A program made the position numbers and the translations under genes. From contig JBKBHS010000001.1 in NCBI GenBank assembly GCA_046299555.1, positions 1 to 64,000 on the forward strand: a stretch of DNA of 64,000 bases, read 5' to 3'. The stretch is from CALKJP01 sp046299555 (lineage in GTDB: Bacteria > Bacteroidota > Bacteroidia > JACCXN01). Position 1 is the stretch's first letter. Each line of letters begins with the position of its first letter. The notes under the pieces were generated by a model, which saw only the letters and a list, made by a program, of their open reading frames with translations, was not told the origin of the DNA and ran no database searches. Positions 16,856 to 25,204 of the stretch are shown piece by piece.

Positions 16856-16863
16856 CAAATTTA
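16856..16863 (-). promoter_or_regulatory. Promoter -7 element of the small lipoprotein gene
   Basis: TAAATTTG on the minus strand, exact TAnnTTTG, 40 bases before the ATG at 16815. Confidence 0.6.
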
Positions 16864-16898
16864 AAATTAAATTTTAATATGACCAAAAATGTTTTAAG

Positions 16899-19055
16899 TT
16901 ACTGAACTATTTTCATTTCATTAATTAAATGCCCGGCTCCCGCAAATTTATCTATGATAAACAAAATATAGCGAGCATCAACCACAATGGTTCTTTGCAA
17001 TTCGGGTTCAAACGCTATGTCGCCACTCATAGCTTCCCAATTACCATCAAATGCACATCCAATAAGATTTCCTTCTCCATCAATTACCGGGCTTCCTGAG
17101 TTACCGCCTGTAATATCATTATTAGTTATAAAACAAACTCTTAGTTTACCATCTTTATCGGCATATTTACCATAGTCTTTTTTTCTATATAAATCTTTTA
17201 GTTTAGATGGAACAATAAACTCTTCATTTTTTGGATCTTCTTTTTCCATAATTCCATCCAATGTTGTATAATAGTTATAATATACCGCATCTCTTGGATA
17301 GTAATCTAATACATTACCATAAGTTAAGCGCATGGTAAAATTAGCATCCGGATAAAATTTCTTTTCAGGATACATTTCTCTTAAACCTGCAATAAATAAA
17401 CGACTTGCTTTAGTATCTAAATCTTTGGTAGCATTTAATTTAGGGGAAATATTCATCTGTGCATTGGTAATAATTGATTGCATGCATGTAAAAGCAGGAT
17501 CTTTTGCCAATACTTTTGCTGATGGATTTTCTAAAAACTTCATATACTTTTCTTTGCTTGCAAACACAGATTTTGCAAACATTTCTGAAACATACTTATT
17601 AATATCTGCTTTATATTTTGTTTTGATAGTATTAAAAATTTCCGGATGCTGATCAGCGGGAACATCTTCAAAATACATTTTTAAGAGTGCCGCTGTTATT
17701 TTTTGGTCGGTAGGTGCGTTGTAATCTTTAAAATGCTCTTCGGCCATTGCTTTCATTCCTTCAACTGCTTTAGCAATAGCATCTTTATCACCACCGGCAA
17801 GAGTCATATTTAATTGCATATTACGAAGTGCAAATAATATAATTTCTGAACCTAAAGCGGCTTCTTGTAAATATACTTGCGATAAAATGTATTTACCAGT
17901 GTTTTCATATACTTTTTCAAAGTCTGAAATAACAGAGCCGTACTTTTTTTGTCTTGTTTCATCTTTAGAAACCCATGCCATAAAATCGGCCTCTAATTGC
18001 TTTTTCTTATCAAATACTTTTAATCTTTTTAAACCTGCAGTTTGCCCCATAAAATATTTCCAGTAATTGCTTACTTGGGCATATTTTGATGAATACTTAA
18101 TTCTTACTTCATCGCTTTTGTCCATATCTTCTTTCATTAAACGTAAACGCTCTTCACGAATTTTTACACGTGCAGGTTGATCTTTTTCTATAGCCTGTTT
18201 TACCCCAAATGATGTTAAGTAACGATCGGTACTTCCCGGATAGCCCATTATCATGGCAAAATCTTTTTGCTGAACTCCTTTTAAAGAAACAGGTAGGAAA
18301 TGACGTGGCTTTAAAGGAATATTATCTTTTGAATAATCTGCCGGTTTTCCATCAGGAGCGGTATAAACTCGTAATAATGCAAAATCGCCTGTGTGACGTG
18401 GCCACATCCAATTATCGGTATCACCCCCAAATTTTCCGATTGATGAAGGTGGTGCACCAACTAAACGAACATCTCTAAAAGTTTCGTAAACAAATAAATA
18501 ATATTCATTCCCATCGAGCATAGATTTAACTTCGGCATTGTAATGTGTATCTTTGGTTGCTTCTGCTTTAATTTCGGCAATTACTTTTTTAATTTTTGAA
18601 TTCCTTTCTTGCTCATTCATATCATCATTTACGGCTGCTAATACTCTTGCCGTTACATCTTCCATTCTTATTAAAAACGAAGCTGTTAATCCAGGATTAG
18701 GAAGTTCTTGTTCACGTGTCATTGCCCAAAAACCATCTGTTAAATAATCATTTTTAACTGAACTGTGCGATTGAATTGCATCGTATGCACAATGATGATT
18801 AGTTAGTAATAAACCTTCAGCTGAAATAACTTCTGCTGTACAAAATCCTCCTAACTGAACTATGGCATCTTTTAAACTTGATTTATTTATATTATAAATA
18901 TCATCTGCCGTAAGTTTTAATCCGGCTTTTTGCATATCCGCCTCGTTTAATTTTTTTAGTAACAGAGGCAGCCACATTCCTTCATCAGACTTAGCATTAA
19001 AAACAATACACAATGACAATGAAAGGATAGAAATTACTTTAAAAAATCTGTTCAT
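16899..19055 (-). CDS. S46 family dipeptidyl-peptidase, DPP7-like
   Basis: A 718-residue exported serine peptidase (signal peptide ending FNA-KSD). The family has a chymotrypsin-like fold with a helical lid and releases dipeptides in the periplasm. Catalytic His lies in TNHHCAYDAIQ, Asp in GDTDNWMWPRHTGDFA, and Ser in GGNSGSPVIDG near residue 650. The residue 18 after the catalytic Ser is Gly (CAFDGNWEA). In characterised members Gly at this place marks DPP7 (hydrophobic P1) and Arg marks DPP11 (acidic P1), so DPP7-type specificity is inferred. The length is normal. It is monocistronic; a near-consensus -7 box (TATATTCG, minus strand 19096-19103) lies upstream. Confidence 0.93.
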   Translation of the reverse strand: MNRFFKVISILSLSLCIVFNAKSDEGMWLPLLLKKLNEADMQKAGLKLTADDIYNINKSSLKDAIVQLGGFCTAEVISAEGLLLTNHHCAYDAIQSHSSVKNDYLTDGFWAMTREQELPNPGLTASFLIRMEDVTARVLAAVNDDMNEQERNSKIKKVIAEIKAEATKDTHYNAEVKSMLDGNEYYLFVYETFRDVRLVGAPPSSIGKFGGDTDNWMWPRHTGDFALLRVYTAPDGKPADYSKDNIPLKPRHFLPVSLKGVQQKDFAMIMGYPGSTDRYLTSFGVKQAIEKDQPARVKIREERLRLMKEDMDKSDEVRIKYSSKYAQVSNYWKYFMGQTAGLKRLKVFDKKKQLEADFMAWVSKDETRQKKYGSVISDFEKVYENTGKYILSQVYLQEAALGSEIILFALRNMQLNMTLAGGDKDAIAKAVEGMKAMAEEHFKDYNAPTDQKITAALLKMYFEDVPADQHPEIFNTIKTKYKADINKYVSEMFAKSVFASKEKYMKFLENPSAKVLAKDPAFTCMQSIITNAQMNISPKLNATKDLDTKASRLFIAGLREMYPEKKFYPDANFTMRLTYGNVLDYYPRDAVYYNYYTTLDGIMEKEDPKNEEFIVPSKLKDLYRKKDYGKYADKDGKLRVCFITNNDITGGNSGSPVIDGEGNLIGCAFDGNWEAMSGDIAFEPELQRTIVVDARYILFIIDKFAGAGHLINEMKIVQ

Positions 19056-19200
19056 TTTGGTTAATTTAATTTAAACATTAAAATTTTGGGAAGTGCGAAT
19101 ATACGAGCAATAGCAAATCATGCAAAAAATTTCGACTAATTAATAAATAGATGTGTTTAGTATAATTTATATGATTTTTTAAGAGTACCTGTTTAAGCAA

Positions 19201-19228
19201 AAAAGCCCAAACAATTGTTTGGGCTTTT
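19201..19228 (-). terminator. tRNA-Asn terminator
   Basis: A perfect 28-base palindrome, AAAAGCCCAAACAA/TTGTTTGGGCTTTT, directly follows the tRNA 3' end (19230) on the minus strand and ends in a T run. Confidence 0.85.
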
Positions 19229-19229
19229 G

Positions 19230-19303
19230 CTCCCCCTCTTGGGCTCGAACCAAGGACCCCATGATTAACAGTCATGTGCTCTAACCAGCTGAGCTAAGGA
19301 GGA
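19230..19303 (-). tRNA. tRNA-Asn (anticodon GTT)
   Basis: The minus strand folds into a complete cloverleaf of 74 bases. The acceptor stem is TCCTCCT with AGGGGGA (one G-U pair), the D arm is GCTC/GAGC, the anticodon arm CATGA/TCATG has loop CTGTTAA (anticodon GTT), and the T arm is CTTGG/CCAAG with loop TTCGAGC. Discriminator G. CCA is not encoded. It stands alone and is followed by a strong terminator. Confidence 0.97.
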
Positions 19304-19351
19304 ATTTTATTTTGGGAGTGCAATATTAGTATTTGGTTAATAAATATGCAA

Positions 19352-19359
19352 TATATTTG
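19352..19359 (+). promoter_or_regulatory. Promoter -7 element of the PfkB kinase gene
   Basis: TATATTTG followed by T fits TAnnTTTG. TTTG at 19332-19335 is a possible -33 box, though the 16-base spacer is short. Its position excludes the in-frame ATG at 19346 as start. Confidence 0.55.
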
Positions 19360-19396
19360 TGCAAAATTTTTCATTCACTTTAAAATTCCTTTAATA

Positions 19397-20323
19397 ATGA
19401 GCTTATTAGTAGTTGGTACGGTTGCTTACGATGCAATTGAAACACCATTTGGAAAAACCGATAAAATATTAGGCGGTGCAGCCACTTACATTGCTTTGGC
19501 TGCTTCTTATTTTACAAAAAACATAAATCTTGTTTCTGTAGTTGGCGGAGATTTTGACAAAAAATACATTGAAATGCTACAAAAACATCATATTAATACC
19601 GATGGTATTCAAATAAAGGAAAATGAAAAAACCTTTTTCTGGTCCGGTAAATACCATATTGACATGAATACACGCGATACGTTAGAAACTCAATTAAACG
19701 TACTTGCCACTTTCGACCCTATAGTTCCTGAGCATTATAGAAATCCTGACTTTTTAATGCTGGGTAATTTAATGCCTTCGTTACAAATAAAAGTATTAGA
19801 ACAAATGAAAGAGCGTCCAAAGTTAGTAGTGCTTGATACTATGAACTTTTGGATGGAAGTTGCTCTGGACGATTTACTAAAAGTAATTGCGCGTGTTGAT
19901 GTTTTAACAATTAATGATGAAGAAGCACGACTATTATCAAAAGAATATTCGCTTGTAAAAGCCGCACAAAAAATTTTGGCATTAGGTCCAAAATATTTAA
20001 TAATAAAAAAAGGCGAACACGGGGCTTTATTATTTAATAAAGACCAAGTATTTTTTGCTCCTGCATTACCTTTAGAAGATGTATTTGACCCAACGGGTGC
20101 CGGTGATAGTTTTGCCGGTGGATTTATAGGCTATTTAGCTCAAACAAAAGATATTTCTTTTGAGAATTTAAAACGTGCCATCATTTATGGTTCAGCAACA
20201 GCCTCTTTTTGTGTAGAAAAATTTGGCACCGAAAGATTAATAGGCCTATCCCAATCAGAAGTTGAAGAACGTGTTCAAGAATTTATTAATCTGGTACAAT
20301 TTGATATTTCTTTAGTGGATTAA
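19397..20323 (+). CDS. PfkB family sugar kinase
   Basis: A 308-residue ribokinase-fold kinase that phosphorylates a sugar or nucleoside with ATP. The N-terminal substrate half begins MSLLVVGTVAYDAIETP with GGAATYIALAASYF. The second PfkB signature near the C terminus is DPTGAGDSFAGGFIGYLA, containing the catalytic Asp and anion hole. The central TINDEEARLLS is also typical. ATG 19397 is chosen over 19346 because the likely transcription start falls between them. It is monocistronic, between tRNA-Asn and a bidirectional terminator shared with fumC. Substrate cannot be read from the sequence. Confidence 0.9.
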   Translation: MSLLVVGTVAYDAIETPFGKTDKILGGAATYIALAASYFTKNINLVSVVGGDFDKKYIEMLQKHHINTDGIQIKENEKTFFWSGKYHIDMNTRDTLETQLNVLATFDPIVPEHYRNPDFLMLGNLMPSLQIKVLEQMKERPKLVVLDTMNFWMEVALDDLLKVIARVDVLTINDEEARLLSKEYSLVKAAQKILALGPKYLIIKKGEHGALLFNKDQVFFAPALPLEDVFDPTGAGDSFAGGFIGYLAQTKDISFENLKRAIIYGSATASFCVEKFGTERLIGLSQSEVEERVQEFINLVQFDISLVD

Positions 20324-20341
20324 TTGTTTTTATACTTCAAT

Positions 20342-20370
20342 AAAAAAGGGCGATAAAATCGCCCTTTTTT
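20342..20370. terminator. Bidirectional terminator, PfkB kinase / fumC
   Basis: A 13-bp perfect stem, AAAAAAGGGCGAT/ATCGCCCTTTTTT, with a three-base loop. It overlaps the stop codon of the convergent fumC gene. Confidence 0.88.
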
Positions 20371-21767
20371 TATTTTAAACTTCCAATCATATCCTCGGGT
20401 TTTACCCATGCATCAAACTGCTCGTTTGTTAATAATCCTAAACTAATGGCGGCCTCGCGCAAAGTTTTATTTTCTTTATGAGCGGTTTTAGCAATTTTAG
20501 CTGCGTTTTCGTATCCTATATGCGGATTTAAGGCAGTTACCAACATTAATGAATTTTCCAAATGTTTTTTTATAACAGGATAATTTGGTTCTATACCAAC
20601 CGCACATTTGTCATTAAACGATACACAAGCATCACCGATTAATCGTGCAGATTGTAATACATTAGCAGCAATTAATGGTTTAAATACATTTAATTCAAAA
20701 TGGCCATTTGAACCACCTACTGCAACTGCCATATCATTACCAATAACCTGTGCAGCCACCATGGTCATTGCTTCAGGTTGTGTTGGATTAACTTTTCCCG
20801 GCATAATAGAAGAACCCGGCTCATTATCCGGAATAATAATTTCTCCTATTCCGCAACGAGGACCGGAGCTTAGCATACGTATATCATTCGCAATTTTCAT
20901 CAATGAAACAGCTACTCGTTTAAAAGCACCGGATAATTCAACCATTGCATCGTGTGCTGCCAATGCTTCAAATTTATTTGGAGCAGTAACAAAAGGATAA
21001 CCGGTAAATTCGGCTATTTTCTTTGCCACTAATACATCATATCCTTTAGGTGTATTTAATCCCGTTCCAACAGCGGTACCTCCAAGAGCTAATTCGCGCA
21101 CCATTTCTAATGCATTTTTTATGGCACGCAGTCCATTATTAAGTTGTTGAACATAACCCGAAAACTCTTGCCCCAGTGTAAGAGGGGTAGCATCCATAAA
21201 ATGCGTACGCCCTGTTTTAACAATATGCATGAATTCTTTTGCTTTTTTATCAAGCGTTTCTCTTAGTTTTTCAATTCCGGGAATGGTATTTTCTACCGTA
21301 AGCATATATGCCGCAATATGCATTGCTGTAGGGAATGTATCGTTTGAGGATTGTGATTTATTTACATCATCATTAGGATGTAATATTTTTTTCTCGTCCG
21401 TTAATTTTCCACCAGAAATAACATGCGCTCTATAGGCAATTACCTCATTTACATTCATGTTAGACTGAGTACCTGAGCCTGTTTGCCAAATAACCAAAGG
21501 AAATTCACCATCTAGCTTACCTTCTAAAATTTCATCGCATACTTTACTTATTAAATCTCGTTTTTCAACAGATAAAACTCCTAATTCATGATTAGCATGA
21601 GCTGCAGCTTTTTTTAAATAAGCAAATGCTCGAATAATTTCTTTAGGCATGGAGGCTTCGGGGCCAATTTTAAAATTATTGCGGGAACGTTCTGTTTGTG
21701 CTCCCCAATACTTGTCAGCGGGCACTTTAACTTCGCCCATTGTGTCGCGTTCTATTCTGTAGTCCAT
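20370..21767 (-). CDS. fumC: Class II fumarate hydratase
   Basis: A 465-residue cytoplasmic TCA-cycle enzyme that interconverts fumarate and malate; Fe-S independent. The family signature GSSIMPGKVNPTQPEAM is near residue 318. Other conserved regions are QTGSGTQSNMNVNEVIA, the catalytic His region KTGRTHFMDATPLTLGQEF, and GGTAVGTGLN. The length equals the usual 460-467. Aspartase is the closest alternative, but the SGTQSNMN and HPNDDVNKSQSSND details fit fumarase. It stands alone. Confidence 0.96.
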   Translation of the reverse strand: MDYRIERDTMGEVKVPADKYWGAQTERSRNNFKIGPEASMPKEIIRAFAYLKKAAAHANHELGVLSVEKRDLISKVCDEILEGKLDGEFPLVIWQTGSGTQSNMNVNEVIAYRAHVISGGKLTDEKKILHPNDDVNKSQSSNDTFPTAMHIAAYMLTVENTIPGIEKLRETLDKKAKEFMHIVKTGRTHFMDATPLTLGQEFSGYVQQLNNGLRAIKNALEMVRELALGGTAVGTGLNTPKGYDVLVAKKIAEFTGYPFVTAPNKFEALAAHDAMVELSGAFKRVAVSLMKIANDIRMLSSGPRCGIGEIIIPDNEPGSSIMPGKVNPTQPEAMTMVAAQVIGNDMAVAVGGSNGHFELNVFKPLIAANVLQSARLIGDACVSFNDKCAVGIEPNYPVIKKHLENSLMLVTALNPHIGYENAAKIAKTAHKENKTLREAAISLGLLTNEQFDAWVKPEDMIGSLK

Positions 21768-21859
21768 TTTTTAAAAGTTTAGATTAGTTGAAAATTTTGC
21801 GATAAATATCAGAAAAATTACTAATTTTCGGCCGTTAAAAAATTAAAAACTGTTGAATT

Positions 21860-22042
21860 ATGCAATTTCTTGGATTTTTATTTTTCGCTTTAATTGCCGG
21901 AAGCATTTTCTTTACTTTAATATTTTTGGTTACATTTTTACCTTTTTGGGGTGCACTTCCTTTAATTGACAAAATAAGCCCTAAGACTATTGATGCTTTA
22001 ATAGAAGAAGAAAAAGATTACGAAGAGCGTCAGTTAAAATAA
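21860..22042 (+). CDS. Small membrane protein of unknown function
   Basis: A 60-residue peptide with one long hydrophobic region (FLGFLFFALIAGSIFFTLIFLVTFLPFWGALPLI), enough for one or two membrane passes, followed by a charged tail (EEEKDYEERQ). A near-consensus -7 box (TAATTTTCG at 21821-21829) lies just upstream, which supports a real gene. The last nine bases overlap the 3' end of the convergent arsC-like gene. No homologue is recognised. Confidence 0.5.
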   Translation: MQFLGFLFFALIAGSIFFTLIFLVTFLPFWGALPLIDKISPKTIDALIEEEKDYEERQLK

Positions 22043-22390
22043 TTGATTTACATTTTCCGGAGGACGACCAATTACAGCTTTGTTATTTTTAACGACTATT
22101 GGGCGTTCTATTAAAATCGGATTTTCACATAACACTTTAATCCATTCATCTTCATTAAGCTTAAGCCCTTTGTAACGTTCTTTATAAAGGGCTTCATTTT
22201 TTCTAACTATATCTTCAGCTTTTAAATTTAATTTAGCCAAAAGCCTTTTTAATTCATCTCTCGAAGGAGTATTTTTTAAATATTCAATTACTTCTATTTC
22301 AATATTTGGTTGTGATTCCAAAAGCTTTAAAGAATCTCTGCTCTTGCCACATCGTGGATTGTGATAAATGGTAATTTTTGTTTTTGCCAT
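22034..22390 (-). CDS. ArsC/Spx family protein, glutaredoxin-type arsenate reductase-like
   Basis: A 118-residue thioredoxin-fold protein. The catalytic motif YHNPRCGKSRDSL near residue 10 has the single active Cys of glutaredoxin-linked ArsC, and NPILIERPIVV with the conserved Arg near residue 92 is the arsenate-binding region. ArsC reduces arsenate using glutathione/glutaredoxin; YfgD-type paralogues share all these features, so arsenate activity is not certain, and no other ars gene is nearby. Its start is 31 bases from the prfB stop, so co-transcription with the hemB-spor-prfB operon is likely. Confidence 0.85.
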   Translation of the reverse strand: MAKTKITIYHNPRCGKSRDSLKLLESQPNIEIEVIEYLKNTPSRDELKRLLAKLNLKAEDIVRKNEALYKERYKGLKLNEDEWIKVLCENPILIERPIVVKNNKAVIGRPPENVNQLF

Positions 22391-22421
22391 TTTATATTAA
22401 TGTTTAAACAATAAAACGAGC

Positions 22422-23514
22422 TTAACTCTTTTTGCCATACTCCATTAAATAGGACTTTATAAACTCATCAATATCACCATCCATTACAGCTTGAACATTG
22501 GATGTTTCATAATCAGTTCTTAAATCTTTTACCAACTTGTAAGGATGAAATACATAATTACGAATTTGTGATCCCCATTCTATTTTCTTTTTACCGGCTT
22601 CAATATTTTCAATAGCTTCTCTACGTTTACGAAGTTCTATTTCGTACAATTGTGATTTTAACAATTGTATTGCTCTCTCTTTATTTTCTAATTGCGAACG
22701 AGTTTCTTGATTTTTGATTATGATTCCCGATGGCTTATGATATAATCTAACAGCGGTTTCTACCTTGTTTACATTTTGTCCTCCTGCACCTCCGGAACGA
22801 AAAGTTTCAAATTCTATATCTGCCGGATTTATATTAATTTCTATACTATCATCAATTACCGGATATACATATACCGAAGCAAAAGAAGTGTGTCGTTTGG
22901 CATTTGCATCAAAAGGAGAAATGCGCACTAAACGATGCACTCCATTTTCACCTTTTAAAAAACCATAAGCATAATCGCCTTCTATTTCAATGGTTGCTGA
23001 TTTAATTCCTGCTCCATCGCCTTCCTGATAATCTACTTGTTTTACTTTATATCCATGCTTTTGCGCCCACATGGTGTACATTCTTAGCAGCATTTCAGCC
23101 CAATCCTGACTTTCTGTACCACCTGCTCCCGAATTTATTTCTAACACAGCGCTCAAATGATCTTCTTCGCTGCGCATCATGTTTTTAAACTCAATATCTT
23201 CGAGGAGCTTTAAAGTTTTCTCATACTCTGCTTTTAATTCATCTTCGCTTGCTTCCTTTTCTTTGTAAAAATCATAGATTATCAATAAGTCATTCACTGC
23301 AGCTTCTACGGCTGCATAACCTTCTGTCCATACTTTTTTGGAGCGAATTTGTTTTAGTACTTGCTCTGCTTTTTTAGGATCATCCCAAAAACCGGGAGCT
23401 TGTGTTTTTTCTTCGAGATTGGCTATTTCTCTGTTTAATGTATCGAGGTCAAAGATGCCCCCTTAGCGCTTCCTGACGCTCTTTAAGTTCTCTTATTTGT
23501 TCGGAGGTAATCAT
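22422..23514 (-). CDS. prfB: Peptide chain release factor 2, with programmed +1 frameshift
   Basis: Recognises UGA and UAA stop codons. The gene is read as join(22422-23450, 23452-23514) on the minus strand: 21 codons (MITSEQIRELKERQEALRGHL) end at an in-frame TGA (23449-23451) within AGGGGGCATCTTTGAC, the classic RF2 recoding site. Slipping +1 on CTT skips T 23451 and continues DLDTLNREIANLEEK for 342 residues, total 363, the normal RF2 length. The specificity tripeptide SPF (LVRISPFDANAK) and the catalytic GGQ (RSGGAGGQNVNKV) are both present. A frame starting at an internal ATG (23297) is only the tail of the protein. Low RF2 lets ribosomes shift, so the factor controls its own synthesis. 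Three bases separate it from the SPOR gene upstream. Confidence 0.97.
23449..23463 (-). promoter_or_regulatory. prfB frameshift signal (internal SD, slippery CTT, TGA)
   Basis: On the minus strand this reads AGGGGGCATCTTTGA, followed by C. AGGGGG is the anti-SD-binding stimulator at the expected distance, CTT is the P-site slippery codon, and TGAC is the weak stop context. Confidence 0.95.
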
Positions 23515-23517
23515 GTA

Positions 23518-23946
23518 TTAGTTTTTAGGGAAACTTATTTCGTCTTTTACAATATAGGCACTCGGAAAATCATTTCGAATTTCACGATATAATTTATAAG
23601 CTTCATAACGTGAACGGAAATCGCCCACACGTACTTTAAAATTAGGAGCTTGGTAAACTAAATAACATGGTATATCAGGGTTTTTAGCTAAAAACTGTGT
23701 TTTAACATCGTTTGCCTTTTTCTTTGATTGATTTCCGGAATCAAAATAAATCTGAACTCTGTAACCACTAATAATCGGCTTATTTTGATTTTGAGTATTA
23801 TATTTTTCCACCAACCAAGTAATATCATCATCCTGCACCACATAATCTCTTTTTATTTTAGGAATTACAATAGCAGAATCGCTTTGAGCAAATAATTCAT
23901 TTGCTCCTAATAAAATTGAGATAATTAAAAAAATGCGCAAAAACAT
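23518..23946 (-). CDS. Periplasmic SPOR domain protein
   Basis: A 142-residue exported protein (signal peptide ending LFA-QSD). The C-terminal 80 residues are one SPOR domain: GYRVQIYFDSGNQSKKKAND, then YLVYQAPNFKVRVGDFRSRYEAYKLYREI. SPOR domains bind glycan strands lacking stem peptides, typically at division sites. It has no transmembrane anchor after cleavage, so it should be soluble in the periplasm. It lies 33 bases from the hemB start and three bases before prfB, within a hemB-spor-prfB-arsC run. Its relation to those genes in function is not evident. Confidence 0.82.
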   Translation of the reverse strand: MFLRIFLIISILLGANELFAQSDSAIVIPKIKRDYVVQDDDITWLVEKYNTQNQNKPIISGYRVQIYFDSGNQSKKKANDVKTQFLAKNPDIPCYLVYQAPNFKVRVGDFRSRYEAYKLYREIRNDFPSAYIVKDEISFPKN

Positions 23947-23979
23947 GGTGCTAATTTAGTACAAAATTTTGTGCCAAAA

Positions 23980-24954
23980 TTATTTATTTACAACTGCATA
24001 TTCTTTGGCAAAATAGGTTAAAATAACATCGGCTCCCGCTCTGCGAATACCCAATAAGCACTCCATCATGGCTTTTTCGCCATTTAACCAACCTTTTTCT
24101 GCAGCAGCTTTTATCATGGCATATTCGCCACTTACATTATAGGCTGCTATTGGTAAATTAAAATTGTCTTTCAATAATTTTATTACGTCCAAATATGCTA
24201 AGGCAGGTTTTACCATTAAAAAATCGGCTCCTTCTGCTTCATCCAGTTCAGCTTCTATTAATGCTTCGCGACTATTTGCCGGATTCATTTGATATGTTTT
24301 TTTATCTCCGGCTTTTGGAGCAGAATCGAGCGCATCTCTGAATGGACCATAAAAACTACTGGCATATTTAGCTGTATATGCCATTATGGAAACATTGGTA
24401 AATCCATTATCGTCCAGTATTTCGCGAATATATCCTACACGCCCATCCATCATATCGCTCGGTGCAACCATATCAGCACCGGCCTGTGCTTGGGCTAAAG
24501 CCATTTTACCTAAAATGATTAATGTTTCATCGTTTATTATTTCTCCATTTTCTACAATTCCGTCATGTCCATCAGAGCTGTATGGATCCATGGCTACATC
24601 GGTAATAATGCAAGCTTCCGGAAAACGTTTTTTAATTTCAGAAATGGTTTTCAGATAATAGTTTTCGCTGCTGTAACTAATAGTGGCAAACTTATCCTTT
24701 TTACTTTCTTCAAAATGCGGAAATGGCGCAAATGACTTTATTCCCAAGTTCATGCACAATTCAATTTCTTTTAAAACTTCATCGGGAGAAAAACGATAAA
24801 TGCCGGGCATGGAAGCTATTTCCACTTTTTTATTGGAACCTTCAGTAAGAAATAATGGAAATATAAGATTCTTAACGCTCAAGGATGTTTCTTCAACCAT
24901 ATCGCGTATAACCTGCGATTTTCTGTTTCTGCGTGGACGATGTAGAATATTCAT
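23980..24954 (-). CDS. hemB: Porphobilinogen synthase (delta-aminolevulinate dehydratase)
   Basis: Condenses two 5-aminolevulinate molecules to porphobilinogen in haem synthesis. A 324-residue TIM barrel. The Schiff-base lysines lie in FLMVKPALAYLD (near residue 250) and MAYTAKYASSFYG (near residue 200). The metal region reads DVAMDPYSSDGHDG: Asp replaces the Cys ligands of zinc-type enzymes, so it should be of the magnesium/potassium-dependent type. It is the first gene of a run to spor, prfB and arsC, and 250 bases from the end of hemC-hemD. A weak -7 (TACTTTCA) is upstream. Confidence 0.97.
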   Translation of the reverse strand: MNILHRPRRNRKSQVIRDMVEETSLSVKNLIFPLFLTEGSNKKVEIASMPGIYRFSPDEVLKEIELCMNLGIKSFAPFPHFEESKKDKFATISYSSENYYLKTISEIKKRFPEACIITDVAMDPYSSDGHDGIVENGEIINDETLIILGKMALAQAQAGADMVAPSDMMDGRVGYIREILDDNGFTNVSIMAYTAKYASSFYGPFRDALDSAPKAGDKKTYQMNPANSREALIEAELDEAEGADFLMVKPALAYLDVIKLLKDNFNLPIAAYNVSGEYAMIKAAAEKGWLNGEKAMMECLLGIRRAGADVILTYFAKEYAVVNK

Positions 24955-25204
24955 TGTTAATTATAATTATTAGTTTGAAAGTATTAATGTGATAAAGTGT
25001 TAATGTAAAAAAGCCACGACTACATAAGAATATCAATTTTTTACGAATAAAAACAAATTAAAAGATTACAGATTACAAATTAAAAAATTAAAAAAATCAA
25101 AAAATCATCAAATCAACAATTCAAACATTAAAGAGGTCTTTCGTCTTTATTCTTTTTGTCTTTAATCCTACTTCTTTCTTTTGTTTCCTGTCTACTAACT
25201 ACAC
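24955..25204. other. 250-base AT-rich gap, no gene seen
   Basis: Between hemB and hemC-hemD. It contains an A-rich stretch with repeated AAATTAAAAAATT-type words (25060-25130) and a pyrimidine-rich stretch (25135-25195). No ORF, tRNA or strong hairpin is visible. Confidence 0.4.

Noticed and set aside
19346..19396. N-terminal extension of the PfkB kinase
   Set aside because: The -7 box at 19352-19359 places the transcript start after it.
22422..23297. Release factor gene starting at ATG 23297 as a truncated gene
   Set aside because: The frame continues upstream to a textbook RF2 frameshift site, so the gene is full length.
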